A stretch of 64,000 nt of DNA from Phaeobacter sp. QD34_24. Lineage in GTDB: Bacteria > Pseudomonadota > Alphaproteobacteria > Rhodobacterales > Rhodobacteraceae. Below the pieces are notes generated by a model. The model ran no database searches and had not been told where the DNA came from. It worked only from the letters and a program-made list of their open reading frames with translations. Positions 44,764 to 52,857 of this stretch are shown piece after piece (the first letter of the stretch is position 1; every line of letters starts with the position of its first letter). Location of the stretch: the NCBI RefSeq assembly GCF_028890115.1, contig NZ_JARCJD010000018.1:1-64000 (forward strand), given 5' to 3'. A program made the position numbers and the translations under genes.

Positions 44764-45809
44764 TGGCCTCGGTTCCCGAAGTCGGCCCGCGCACCCCCTG
44801 GGAAGAGCCGCCCGCATTGGGTGAGGCGATCGAAGTGGCCGAGGGTGTCCTGTGGATGCGCCAGCCGCTGCCGATGAAGCTGGATCACGTCAATGTCTAC
44901 GCCTTCGACGAGGGCGACAGCTGGACGGTGGTGGATACCGGTTTCAACATGAAGAAAAGCCGCGGGATCTGGGAAAGCCTGATGGCCGGTCCCTTGAAGG
45001 GCAAGCCGATTTCGCGCGTGGTGGCGACCCATCATCATCCCGATCACATCGGTCTGGCGGGCTGGTTCCAGTCGCAATACGGCGCGGAGCTGGTCACCAC
45101 CCGCACCGCCTGGCTGTTCGCCCGCATGCTGACCCTGGACGTGCAGGAAACCTGGCCCGAGGAAACCCTCGCCTATTACCGCAGCGCAGGCATGGATCAG
45201 GAGATCTACGACCAGCGCGTCGCCGAGCGGCCCTTCAACTTTGCCGATACGGTCTATCCGATGCCACTGGGCTTTACCCGGATCAAGCAGGACGATGTCT
45301 TCCGCATGGGCGGGCGCGATTGGGACGTGCATATGGGCAATGGCCACTCGCCCGAACATGCCACCTTCTGGAGCCGCGACGACAATCTGGTGATCACCGG
45401 CGATCAGATCCTGTCCTCGATCAGCCCCAATATCGGTGTCTATGCCACCGAACCGATGGCCGATCCCCTGGGGGAATGGCTGGAGGCCTGCGAACGGCTG
45501 GCGCCGCTGGCGCGTCACGACCATCTGGCGCTGGGCGGGCACAAGCTGCCGTTCTCGCGCCTGCCGCTGCGCATGCGCCAGCTGATTGACAACCACCATG
45601 GCGCGCTGGAGCGCTTGATGGATCACCTCGACACGCCGCGAACCGCCGCCGAATGTTTTGCGCCGCTGTTCAAGCGGAAAATCGGCGCGGGCGAATACGG
45701 GCTTGCGCTGGTCGAGGCGGTGGCCCATGTCAACCATCTCTACCACACGGGCCAGGTGAGCCGTGACCAGCGCGAGGATGGCGCCTGGCTTTATCAGCGT
45801 AAGGGCTAG
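44763..45809 (+). CDS. MBL-fold metallo-hydrolase
   Basis: This 348-residue protein has the metallo-beta-lactamase metal site ATHHHPDHIGLAG, further ligands in NGHSPEHATFW, and GDQILSSISPN. Such proteins beside acyl-CoA dehydrogenases often act as thioesterases, but this is inference. It is translationally coupled to the dehydrogenase (TGATG). Confidence 0.87.
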   Translation: MASVPEVGPRTPWEEPPALGEAIEVAEGVLWMRQPLPMKLDHVNVYAFDEGDSWTVVDTGFNMKKSRGIWESLMAGPLKGKPISRVVATHHHPDHIGLAGWFQSQYGAELVTTRTAWLFARMLTLDVQETWPEETLAYYRSAGMDQEIYDQRVAERPFNFADTVYPMPLGFTRIKQDDVFRMGGRDWDVHMGNGHSPEHATFWSRDDNLVITGDQILSSISPNIGVYATEPMADPLGEWLEACERLAPLARHDHLALGGHKLPFSRLPLRMRQLIDNHHGALERLMDHLDTPRTAAECFAPLFKRKIGAGEYGLALVEAVAHVNHLYHTGQVSRDQREDGAWLYQRKG

Positions 45810-45830
45810 GCCCAGAAAAGGCGGGCATTG

Positions 45831-46328
45831 ATGGAACGCAAGATCCACAGCAGCATCGAGACCAGCGCCGAGATGGCCGAGGCGGCGGTCCTGCCGCAGG
45901 TGCATGAGGTCCATTGCGACCCGGGGCCAGGACAGAGCAGCCCGAAACTGCCCAAGGCGATGCAGCAACCGGCCGATGCGAAAAGCCCCGCCCGCTGGGC
46001 CTATGAGCGGATCATCCTCTATATCAAGAACTTCGAGGAGCAGCTCGACAGCGAACAGGAAGTCGCCATGGGCTTTGCCGGCGGCGAGGCCGGTGTCATG
46101 CGGATCGAAGGTATGGGCTATTTCGACCCCGATATCGTGACCTTCTACGGTTCGGACAGCGCGGGCACCCGCACCCAGCTGGTGCAGCATGTGACGCAGC
46201 TGAACGTGATGCTGCGCGCCCTGCCCAAGGCACGCCCCGAAACCCCGGCCACCCGCATCGGGTTCCGGCTGGCCCGGGATCTGGAAGAGCACCGCGATCC
46301 GGAAGAGGGGCGCGATTCGCAAGGCTGA
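45831..46328 (+). CDS. Conserved hypothetical protein (DUF6173-like)
   Basis: This 165-residue soluble protein has a variable N-terminal 50 residues. The conserved part reads ARWAYERIILYIKNFEEQLD, then VAMGFAGGEAGVMRIEGMGY and DPDIVTFYG, and further on RLARDLEE. I recognise it as a small alphaproteobacterial family, probably DUF6173, of unknown function. It follows the MBL gene by 21 bp. Confidence 0.65.
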   Translation: MERKIHSSIETSAEMAEAAVLPQVHEVHCDPGPGQSSPKLPKAMQQPADAKSPARWAYERIILYIKNFEEQLDSEQEVAMGFAGGEAGVMRIEGMGYFDPDIVTFYGSDSAGTRTQLVQHVTQLNVMLRALPKARPETPATRIGFRLARDLEEHRDPEEGRDSQG

Positions 46329-46437
46329 GCCCAGCCTGCCACGGCACCGGATCTCGGTCTTGTGCCCGCCTTTTGTCAGGCTCATACCAAGGCGATTGCA
46401 TGGCAAATGCGCCGCAGGGGCGATGATTTTCGCAGGG

Positions 46438-46469
46438 ATGCGCCCGATTGACGTCGTGACAGGGCGCAT
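46438..46469. promoter_or_regulatory. Inverted repeat upstream of CoxIV gene
   Basis: ATGCGCCC (46438-46445) and GGGCGCAT (46462-46469) are perfect inverted repeats with a 16-bp spacer containing TTGACG, about 50 bp before the CoxIV start. This could be an operator over a -35 element. Confidence 0.4.
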
Positions 46470-46517
46470 GAAATCCAGTATCCACGGGCAAAACATACGC
46501 GAATAGGACATCGACAC

Positions 46518-46652
46518 ATGGCTGAGCACAAACACGGTTCCATGGATACCACCGTTCAGGAACAGACCTACTCCGGCTTCATCACCTTCACGGTCCGCTT
46601 CTGCATCTTCCTCGCAATCTTTGCGGTCTTCCTGGCCGTTTTTGCGACCTGA
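46518..46652 (+). CDS. aa3-type cytochrome c oxidase subunit IV
   Basis: This tiny 44-residue membrane protein begins MAEHKHGSMDTT. It has one transmembrane helix (FITFTVRFCIFLAIFAVFLAVFA), matching the bacterial CoxIV subunit that sits beside the aa3 oxidase in Paracoccus and Rhodobacter. Its role in the oxidase is minor or structural. The other cox genes are not in this window. Confidence 0.85.
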   Translation: MAEHKHGSMDTTVQEQTYSGFITFTVRFCIFLAIFAVFLAVFAT

Positions 46653-46666
46653 TCCAGGGTAGTTTC

Positions 46667-47302
46667 ATGCGTAAGTCGGTGCTGCGTCTGGCGTGTCTCG
46701 CGTCAGTCGCGGGAAGTAGCATGATGTTGGCTGGCTGCTCTGAGCAGCCCCAGCCCAATGCCGACGAGGCGACCCTTCAGCGGGTCGCCTATAGCCATCC
46801 TGCTCCGCCTTCGTTGACCCTTTATACGATGGTGAACAATCGCACCGGGGCGGGCGGGCATACATCCTTGATGGTCAATGCCTCCGAGCGGGTGATCTTT
46901 GATCCCGCCGGATCCTTCTATGCCGATGTCGTGCCCGAGCGGAACGACGTGCTTTACGGGATCACCCCGGCGGTGGAGCGGGCCTATCGCGGGTCTCACG
47001 CGCGCAGCACCCACCATGTGATGGTGCAGGAAATCCCGGTGACGGCAGAGCAGGCCCAGCTGGCCTACAATCTGGTGGTCAGCAATGGCCGGGTGCCCGG
47101 TGCCTATTGCGCCAATGCGACCGCCTCGGTCCTGAAGAAGATCCCCGGCTTCGAGGATATTCAGGTCACCTTCTACCCGGTGAAACTGGCCGATCAGATC
47201 GCCCGGTTGCCCGGCGTGGAAACCAACCGCTACTATGAGAACGACAGCGCCGACCTGCAGGTGGGCCTTGCGCGCAACAATGCGATCCTGAACGGCGGTT
47301 AG
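46667..47302 (+). CDS. Lipoprotein with permuted papain-like motif
   Basis: This 211-residue protein has a lipoprotein signal with lipobox LAGC (C24). A histidine motif GAGGHTSLMVNASERVIFDP precedes a cysteine motif GAYCANATASVLKKIPGF. Histidine before cysteine is the order of circularly permuted NlpC/P60-like (YiiX-type) hydrolases, so an envelope hydrolase is possible. The full catalytic set cannot be confirmed from sequence alone. It is 14 bp from the CoxIV gene. Confidence 0.7.
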   Translation: MRKSVLRLACLASVAGSSMMLAGCSEQPQPNADEATLQRVAYSHPAPPSLTLYTMVNNRTGAGGHTSLMVNASERVIFDPAGSFYADVVPERNDVLYGITPAVERAYRGSHARSTHHVMVQEIPVTAEQAQLAYNLVVSNGRVPGAYCANATASVLKKIPGFEDIQVTFYPVKLADQIARLPGVETNRYYENDSADLQVGLARNNAILNGG

Positions 47303-47303
47303 A

Positions 47304-47636
47304 TCAGCCGCTGAAATAAAGCAGCAGAACGAAGGACGCCGCTCCGGTGCCCATCGCCAGGAGCACGTGTTTGGTGAAATACCCCACTGCCAATGTGATC
47401 GCTGCCACCGCCACATGGGGCAGGCTGGGCGTACCGCCCGTCGGCGCGGGCCAGGCCACCAGCGGGGTGACCAGCGCCGGGATGATGGCCACGGCGGTAT
47501 AGCGCAGGTGTCGCATCAGCCAGTCCGGCATGGCACGACCGCCGACCAGACCGATAAAGGCAAAGCGCAGCAGGTAGCTGCCCACGGCCAGCCCGATGAT
47601 GACGGTCCACAGCGTTATAGGGTCCAGGGTGTTCAT
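47304..47636 (-). CDS. azlD: AzlD-type branched-chain amino acid exporter subunit
   Basis: This 110-residue protein has four hydrophobic helices with YLLRFAFIGLVGGRAMPDWL, the family core. With AzlC it forms an exporter for branched-chain amino acids or analogues. ATG 47636 overlaps the azlC stop by four bases. Confidence 0.88.
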   Translation of the reverse strand: MNTLDPITLWTVIIGLAVGSYLLRFAFIGLVGGRAMPDWLMRHLRYTAVAIIPALVTPLVAWPAPTGGTPSLPHVAVAAITLAVGYFTKHVLLAMGTGAASFVLLLYFSG

Positions 47637-48355
47637 GCGCGGTTCTCTTTCAGGCGTCGTTCCAGCCACAACTCGGCCTGAGCGCCAGCCATCATGCCCG
47701 CAAGGCCCGCAACGATCAGGCCCAGGTTATAGGGCAGGGCGGCGGCGGGCAGGGCGGTCACCACGGCGACGAAACAGGCTGCCAGATGGGCAGGCGTGCG
47801 CAGCATCGGCCCGATCATCGCGAGAAAGGCCAAGGGCAGCACGAAATCCAGTCCCCAGCTTTCAGGCACCTGCGCGCCGATCAGGGCGCCGATGATCGTG
47901 GCCACCATCCAGCCCGGCGCCACCAGCCCGTTGGTGCCAAAGAAATAGGCCATGCGCTCGGGCACGGACATCTCCGGTTCGCTCTCGAATTTCACGATCG
48001 ACAGGGCATAGGATTGATCCACCGTGAAATAGGCGGCAATGGCGCGCTGCCAGAGCGGCGCCGCGCCCAGATAGGGCGTGAGCGAGGCCGAATACATCGC
48101 CACCCGCAGGTTCACCGCCAGCGCCGAAATCAGCACGATGAGAATCGGTGCATTCTCCTGCATCAGCTGCAGGGCGGTAAATTGGGCCGATCCGGCAAAG
48201 ACCGCCAGCGAGAAGGTCAGTGCCTCAGGGACAATCAGTCCCGCTTCGGCTGCCAGCACCCCGAACAATAGCCCAAAAGGTCCCGACACCAGGACAAAAG
48301 GCGCGCCATCGCGCAGACCTCTCCAAAAGGCTGATTTCACTGTGGTGGTCGCCAT
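47633..48355 (-). CDS. azlC: AzlC-type branched-chain amino acid exporter subunit
   Basis: This 240-residue membrane protein has the AzlC hallmarks FAGSAQFTALQLM, INLR-like NLRVAMYSASLTPYL, and AYFTVDQSYALS. It is the large subunit of the AzlCD exporter and is coupled to azlD. Confidence 0.92.
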   Translation of the reverse strand: MATTTVKSAFWRGLRDGAPFVLVSGPFGLLFGVLAAEAGLIVPEALTFSLAVFAGSAQFTALQLMQENAPILIVLISALAVNLRVAMYSASLTPYLGAAPLWQRAIAAYFTVDQSYALSIVKFESEPEMSVPERMAYFFGTNGLVAPGWMVATIIGALIGAQVPESWGLDFVLPLAFLAMIGPMLRTPAHLAACFVAVVTALPAAALPYNLGLIVAGLAGMMAGAQAELWLERRLKENRA

Positions 48356-48442
48356 GTGCCCGTCCTAACTTGTGGCCGTCCTGAAGTGCGCCGCACCAAT
48401 GGGCTGCCGCACAGGCCTATGGGGGATCGGGGAGGTTTGCAA

Positions 48443-49324
48443 TTGGCAAAAGCCAAAGAACACGAAGACTATATCATCGCGCCTGCGCCGCAGAACGCGC
48501 GGCTGACCCGTGCCGTGACCGGCGTTGACCACACCGGCGCCACCAGCGAGATTTCCGTGGTCGAGGAGCGCCCGCTCACCATCTACCTGAACCGGCAGGA
48601 AATCGTCACCGCGATGACCATCGGGGATTATCCGGAATACCTGGCGCTCGGCTTTCTGCGCAATCAGGGCATGCTGCGTGACGACGATGTGATCACCCGC
48701 GTCGATTTCGATGAAGAGCTGGAAACCGTGGTGGTGCGCACCGAGGTGGAGACCTCCTACGAGGAAAAGCTGCAGAAGAAGACCCGCACCTCGGGCTGCG
48801 CTGTGGGCACCGTCTTTGGCGACATGATGGAGGGGCTGGAGGATGTGCGCCTGCCCGCCACCCCCGTGCGTACCTCCTGGCTTTATGCGCTGGCGCATAA
48901 GATCAACCGCACCCCGTCGCTCTATCTGGAGGCAGGCGCGATCCACGGCACGGTGCTGTGTCACCAGGATCGCCCGCTGGTCTATATGGAGGACGTGGGC
49001 CGCCACAACGCGGTGGACAAGATCGCGGGCTGGATGCTGTCCACCGGCAGCGATCCGTCGGACAAGATCCTCTACACCACCGGGCGGCTGACCTCGGAGA
49101 TGGTGATCAAGACGGCGATGATGGGCATTCCGGTGTTGGTCTCCCGCTCGGGCTTTACCGCCTGGGGGGTAGAGATCGCCCGCGAGCTGGGCCTCACCCT
49201 CATTGGCCGGATGCGCGGCCAGCGGTTCATCTGCCTGTCTGGCGAGGACAGGCTGGAGCGTGACGTGGATCCCGCAGCGATGCCGCAGGAAGACAAAAAA
49301 CATCGCAGGAAGAGCGCGGGATGA
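48443..49324 (+). CDS. fdhD: Formate dehydrogenase accessory sulfurtransferase FdhD
   Basis: This 293-residue protein passes sulfur to the molybdenum cofactor of formate dehydrogenase. Motifs are VEERPLTIYLN, EYLALGFLRNQG, the substrate loop TRTSGCAVGT, YMEDVGRHNAVDKIAGW and SRSGFTAWGVEIA. The E. coli CxxC is reduced to one cysteine (CAVG), which I recall as common in alphaproteobacteria. A TTG at 48443 is preceded by GGGGAGG at ideal spacing. ATG 48419 lacks such a site, so the TTG was chosen. It starts the Moco operon. Confidence 0.9.
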   Translation: MAKAKEHEDYIIAPAPQNARLTRAVTGVDHTGATSEISVVEERPLTIYLNRQEIVTAMTIGDYPEYLALGFLRNQGMLRDDDVITRVDFDEELETVVVRTEVETSYEEKLQKKTRTSGCAVGTVFGDMMEGLEDVRLPATPVRTSWLYALAHKINRTPSLYLEAGAIHGTVLCHQDRPLVYMEDVGRHNAVDKIAGWMLSTGSDPSDKILYTTGRLTSEMVIKTAMMGIPVLVSRSGFTAWGVEIARELGLTLIGRMRGQRFICLSGEDRLERDVDPAAMPQEDKKHRRKSAG

Positions 49325-49335
49325 GTGCAACGACA

Positions 49336-49399
49336 GGGCAGGGACCGTCCGCGGGCGGAAGCGAAGCGCCCGCCCATGGGGGGCGGACGGGCGCTGCCC
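49336..49399. other. 64-nt nested hairpin in fdhD-mobA spacer
   Basis: GGGCAG (49336) pairs with CTGCCC (49394), CGTCCGC (49346) with GCGGACG (49383), and GGGCGG (49353) with CCGCCC (49370). Almost the whole 112-bp spacer folds. It could be a processing or attenuation element. There is no T-run. Confidence 0.55.
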
Positions 49400-49436
49400 G
49401 GCCTGTCGTCCGAACAAGATGGAAGAGGACACCGGC

Positions 49437-50072
49437 ATGACCAAACCCCTCGGCGTGATCCTTGCTGGCGGTCTGGCCACCCGTATGGGCGGTGGTGACA
49501 AGGGGCTCTTGCACATCGGCGGGCATAGCCTTCTGTCCCGCGTGATCGATCGGCTGTCGCCGCAGGTGGCGGGCGTCGCGCTCAATGCCAATGGCGACCC
49601 GGACCGCTTTGCCGATCTCGGTCTGCCGGTGGTGGCCGACAGCATCGAAGGCTTTGCCGGGCCACTGGCGGGCGTGTTGGCCGGGCTCGACTGGGCCGCC
49701 GAACAAGGCGCCGAAGCCATCGTGACCGCCGCCGCCGATACGCCCTTCTTTCCGACCGATCTGGTGGAGCGGCTGGTCGCGGCCTCGGCGGGGCAGGCGT
49801 ATCCGCTGGTGCTGGCGACCACGCCGCGCACCGGGGAGGAGCTGAAATCCGGCGGGCGCAGCCGCGTCAATCGCCACCCCACATTCGGCCTTTGGCCGGT
49901 GGCGCTGCGCGATGATCTGCGCGCGGCGCTCAATGACGGTCTGCGCAAGGTTGTCTTGTGGACCGATGCCCACGGCGGGCGCGAGGCGCTGTTTGACGCC
50001 GACCCTTTTGATCCCTTTTTCAACGTGAACACGCCCGAGGATCTGGCGCGTGCGGAAAGATTGCTGACATGA
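49437..50072 (+). CDS. mobA: Molybdenum cofactor guanylyltransferase MobA
   Basis: This 211-residue enzyme adds GMP from GTP to Mo-molybdopterin. The nucleotide site ILAGGLATRMGGGDKGLL, the aspartate region AAADTPFFP and C-terminal NVNTPEDLARAE are diagnostic. ATG 49437 follows AGAGGA; another ATG lies at 49419. It overlaps mobB by four bases. Confidence 0.95.
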   Translation: MTKPLGVILAGGLATRMGGGDKGLLHIGGHSLLSRVIDRLSPQVAGVALNANGDPDRFADLGLPVVADSIEGFAGPLAGVLAGLDWAAEQGAEAIVTAAADTPFFPTDLVERLVAASAGQAYPLVLATTPRTGEELKSGGRSRVNRHPTFGLWPVALRDDLRAALNDGLRKVVLWTDAHGGREALFDADPFDPFFNVNTPEDLARAERLLT

Positions 50073-50560
50073 AGATTTACGGAGTGACCGGCTGGAAGAA
50101 CGCCGGAAAAACAGGCCTGATGGAGCGCCTGGTGGCCGAATTCTGTGCCCGCGGCCTGACGGTTTCCACCCTGAAACATGCCCATCACAGCACCGAGGTG
50201 GACCGGCCCGGCACCGACAGTCACCGCCACCGCGAAGCGGGTGCCTCGGAGGTGCTCTTGGCCTCGCCCAACCGGGTTGCGATCATGCAGGAGCTGCGCG
50301 GCGCGCCGGAACCTTCGTTCACCGAGCTCTTGTCCCGGATGCGCCCCGTCGATCTGGTGCTGGTCGAAGGCTTCAAGCGCGAGCCGCACCCCAAGATCGA
50401 AGCCTATCGCACCAGTGCGGGCAACCCGCTGATCGCTCCCGGTGATCCTACGATCCGGGCTGTGGCCGCTGATATCTCCCTTGATCTGGACCGGCCTGTC
50501 TTCGACCTGGATGACACAGGCGCGATTGCCGATTTCATCGCCGGTGAACTGGGCTTGTGA
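50069..50560 (+). CDS. mobB: Molybdopterin-guanine dinucleotide biosynthesis protein MobB
   Basis: This 163-residue GTPase has a P-loop GWKNAGKTGLMERL, VSTLKHAHHSTEVDRPGTDS and LVLVEGFKREPHPKIE. It assists MobA in making the guanine dinucleotide cofactor. Four-base overlaps on both sides show tight coupling. Confidence 0.95.
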   Translation: MKIYGVTGWKNAGKTGLMERLVAEFCARGLTVSTLKHAHHSTEVDRPGTDSHRHREAGASEVLLASPNRVAIMQELRGAPEPSFTELLSRMRPVDLVLVEGFKREPHPKIEAYRTSAGNPLIAPGDPTIRAVAADISLDLDRPVFDLDDTGAIADFIAGELGL

Positions 50561-51369
50561 CGGGGTTTGATACCTTCGCGATGGTGGATTGGTCCGGCGG
50601 CAACGATACCGGAGCCGCCCCGGGCAAGGATGCCATCTGGGCCTGTGCGGCCAATTCCGGGGGCGCTGACGACCCTCGGTATTTTCGCAACCGCCAGCTG
50701 GTCGAGGACTGGCTGTGCGATCGTATCGAAACTGCACTGCATCTCAACGAGCGGCTCTGCCTGGGCTTTGATTTCCCCTTTGCCTATCCGGCGGGCTTTG
50801 CCAAGGCCCTGACCGGGCAGACGGATCCGCTGGCCCTGTGGGACTGGTTCGAGGCGCGGATCGAGGATGCGCCGGGGGCCAACAACCGCTTTGATATCGC
50901 AGGTGAGATCAATCGCCGCTTTGGCGGGCAGGGGCCGTTCTGGGGCAATGGGCTGAAGCACGACATAGACGGGCTGCCGCGCACCAAGCGCAGCTACCGA
51001 AACCCCTTTGCCGAGCGGCGCCGGGTGGAACAGGTGACACGGGGAACCTCCACCTGCTGGCAGATGTCCGGGGCCGGATCCGTGGGTGGCCAGGTGATGA
51101 TGGGGCTGCCTGTCCTGGCCCGTCTGCGCCGCCGCTTTGCGGGCCATGTCGCTGCCTGGCCTTTCGAGCCTTTGGACAGCCCCGTGGCCCTGGTCGAGAT
51201 CTGGCCATCCCTGACGGTTTCAAAGGCGCCGGATCATTGGATCAAGGATGCCTGGCAGGTGCAGCAGGTGGCACTGGAACTCGCCCGCCGCCCTGTGGCA
51301 GAACTGAACCGGATGCTTGATGTCACAGCGCCCGAAGAGGGCTGGATCCTGGGAGTGGAGCCGATATGA
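50557..51369 (+). CDS. Conserved protein of the Moco operon, RNase H-fold-like, unknown function
   Basis: This 270-residue protein starts at GTG 50557 inside the mobB stop. Its N-terminus FAMVDWSGG with CLGFDFPFAYPAGFA about 60 residues later recalls RNase H-like (DUF429-type) folds with acidic residues at strand ends. The C-terminal half has PVALVEIWPSLT and the region between KDAWQVQQVALELA and APEEGWILG. It is locked between mobB and glp by four-base overlaps, which implies a role in molybdenum cofactor work. The function is not known to me. Confidence 0.7.
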   Translation: MTGFDTFAMVDWSGGNDTGAAPGKDAIWACAANSGGADDPRYFRNRQLVEDWLCDRIETALHLNERLCLGFDFPFAYPAGFAKALTGQTDPLALWDWFEARIEDAPGANNRFDIAGEINRRFGGQGPFWGNGLKHDIDGLPRTKRSYRNPFAERRRVEQVTRGTSTCWQMSGAGSVGGQVMMGLPVLARLRRRFAGHVAAWPFEPLDSPVALVEIWPSLTVSKAPDHWIKDAWQVQQVALELARRPVAELNRMLDVTAPEEGWILGVEPI

Positions 51370-52622
51370 CCTTGAAACCGCCCCCCTTGCGGGATGATTG
51401 CTTCGCCCTGCCGGCCGGGGTGCAGTGGACCCCTGTGGACGAGGCGCTGTCCCTGCTGCGCGAGCGGTTGCAGCCGGTCACCGGCGAAGAGATCCTGTCG
51501 CTGGATCAGGCGGTGGGCCGGGTACTGGCACAGGATGTGGTGGCGCGGCGTTCGAACCCGCCGCAACCCAATACGGCCGTCGATGGCTACGGATTTGCCG
51601 GCCCCGTGCCCGAGGGCGCCCAGGTGATGGACCTCGTGGATGGCCGGGCCGCCGCGGGCGTGCCCTATGCGGGGGCGGTTCCTGCAGGCCAGGCGATCCG
51701 TATCCTGACTGGCGCCGCCCTGCCCGAAGGGGTCGATACGGTGATCCTGGAAGAAGATGTCACCAGCGACGGGCGGCAGGTCGCCTTTCATGGTCCTTTG
51801 AAGCAGGGCGCCAACACCCGCCGCGCTGGCGAGGATGTGGCGGCGGGCGATGTAATCCTGCCTGCGGGCCGGGTGGTGACACCGGCCGATCTGGCTCTGG
51901 CGGCCGCGACGGGCCTTGCGGAGTTGCCTCTGCGCAAGGCGTTGCGTGTCGGCGTTCTTTCCACCGGGGACGAGCTGCGCGAGGCGGGGGAGGCCGCCGG
52001 GCTGGGTCAGATCTATGATGCCAACCGCCCCATGCTCTTGGCGCTGCTGGGGCAGATGGGGGTGGTGCCGGTCGATCTGGGGCGTGTCGGCGATGATCGC
52101 GCCGCTCTGCGGGCCCGCCTGGATGCGGCCTCGGATCAGGCTGATCTGATCCTCACCAGTGGCGGCGCCTCGGCGGGGGATGAGGATCATGTCTCGGCGC
52201 TGCTGCGCGAGGCGGGCGCCATGCAGGAGTGGCGTATCGCCCTGAAGCCCGGTCGCCCGCTGGCGCTGGGGCTGTGGCAGGGGGTGCCGGTCTTCGGCCT
52301 GCCGGGCAATCCGGTCGCGGCGCTGGTCTGCACGCTGATCTTTGCGCGCCCCGCCATGGGGCTGCTGGCGGGCGCCGGATGGCAGGAACCGCAAGGTTTC
52401 GAGGTGCCTGCGGGTTTTGAGAAGCGCAAGAAACCGGGGCGGCGGGAGTACCTGCGTGCCCGGATTCGCGATGGCCGCGCGGAGGTGTTCAAATCCGAAG
52501 GTTCCGGACGGATCAGCGGTCTCAGTTGGGCCGAGGGGCTGGTGGAGATCGGCGATGGGGCGGCCCATATCCGGCCCGATGATCCGGTGCGCTTCCTCCC
52601 CTATGGCAGTTTTGCCCTCTAG
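51366..52622 (+). CDS. glp: Molybdopterin molybdotransferase MoeA/Glp
   Basis: This 418-residue enzyme inserts molybdate into adenylylated molybdopterin. Domain order is normal: N-terminal part with VLAQDVVARRSNPPQPNTAVDGYG, RILTGAALPEGVDTVI, the MPT-binding LSTGDELREAG, LTSGGASAGDEDHV and FGLPGNPVAALV, then a C-terminal beta-barrel. It ends the fdhD-mobA-mobB-unknown-glp operon. Confidence 0.94.
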   Translation: MTLKPPPLRDDCFALPAGVQWTPVDEALSLLRERLQPVTGEEILSLDQAVGRVLAQDVVARRSNPPQPNTAVDGYGFAGPVPEGAQVMDLVDGRAAAGVPYAGAVPAGQAIRILTGAALPEGVDTVILEEDVTSDGRQVAFHGPLKQGANTRRAGEDVAAGDVILPAGRVVTPADLALAAATGLAELPLRKALRVGVLSTGDELREAGEAAGLGQIYDANRPMLLALLGQMGVVPVDLGRVGDDRAALRARLDAASDQADLILTSGGASAGDEDHVSALLREAGAMQEWRIALKPGRPLALGLWQGVPVFGLPGNPVAALVCTLIFARPAMGLLAGAGWQEPQGFEVPAGFEKRKKPGRREYLRARIRDGRAEVFKSEGSGRISGLSWAEGLVEIGDGAAHIRPDDPVRFLPYGSFAL

Positions 52623-52687
52623 AGAGCGGTGTCCGTTTGGCGGGGCGCTCCCGCCCGTTCAGTTTCATTGCAGGCAATGATCTTCAC

Positions 52688-52731
52688 GGTTGGGCCGGGC
52701 GCCCTGCGGTGCAGGGCGTGGGACGGTTGCA
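52688..52731 (-). repeat. REP-like palindromic repeat, copy E (divergent)
   Basis: On the minus strand it has the same flank TGCAACCG and tail GGCGCCCGGCCCAACC as the other copies, around a different stem (CGCCCTGC/GCAGGGCG). It abuts copy C in the opposite orientation, giving a paired BIME-like unit. Confidence 0.55.
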
Positions 52732-52765
52732 GCCGCGCCGCGCATCGCGCGGCGCCGGGCCCAAC
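52728..52765 (+). repeat. REP-like palindromic repeat, copy C
   Basis: It reads TGCAGCC, hairpin GCGCCGCGC-AT-CGCGCGGCGC and tail CGGGCCCAAC. It lies between the convergent glp and the hypothetical membrane-protein gene, next to inverted copy E. Confidence 0.65.
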
Positions 52766-52857
52766 GGGAGAGCGGCAATCACCTGATTGCTGCGATCCGG
52801 GCGGGAGCCTGCCGATTGTCGGCAAGACGCCTATGTCGGCGATTGCGGTGAAAAGGT

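Noticed and set aside
43060-45809. DMSP demethylation operon (dmdC)
   Set aside because: The dehydrogenase resembles DmdC in length and domains, but dmdA, dmdB and dmdD are not nearby, so a specific call is not supported.
44661-46535. A 624-codon minus-strand frame
   Set aside because: It is antisense to the MBL and acyl-CoA dehydrogenase genes; composition is that of a shadow frame.
49336-49399. Molybdenum-cofactor riboswitch
   Set aside because: The hairpin is near Moco genes, but I could not match the known Moco RNA architecture.
48365-50737. A 790-codon minus-strand frame opposite fdhD/mobA/mobB
   Set aside because: Same reason: the plus strand has three recognised enzymes with overlaps and good start sites.
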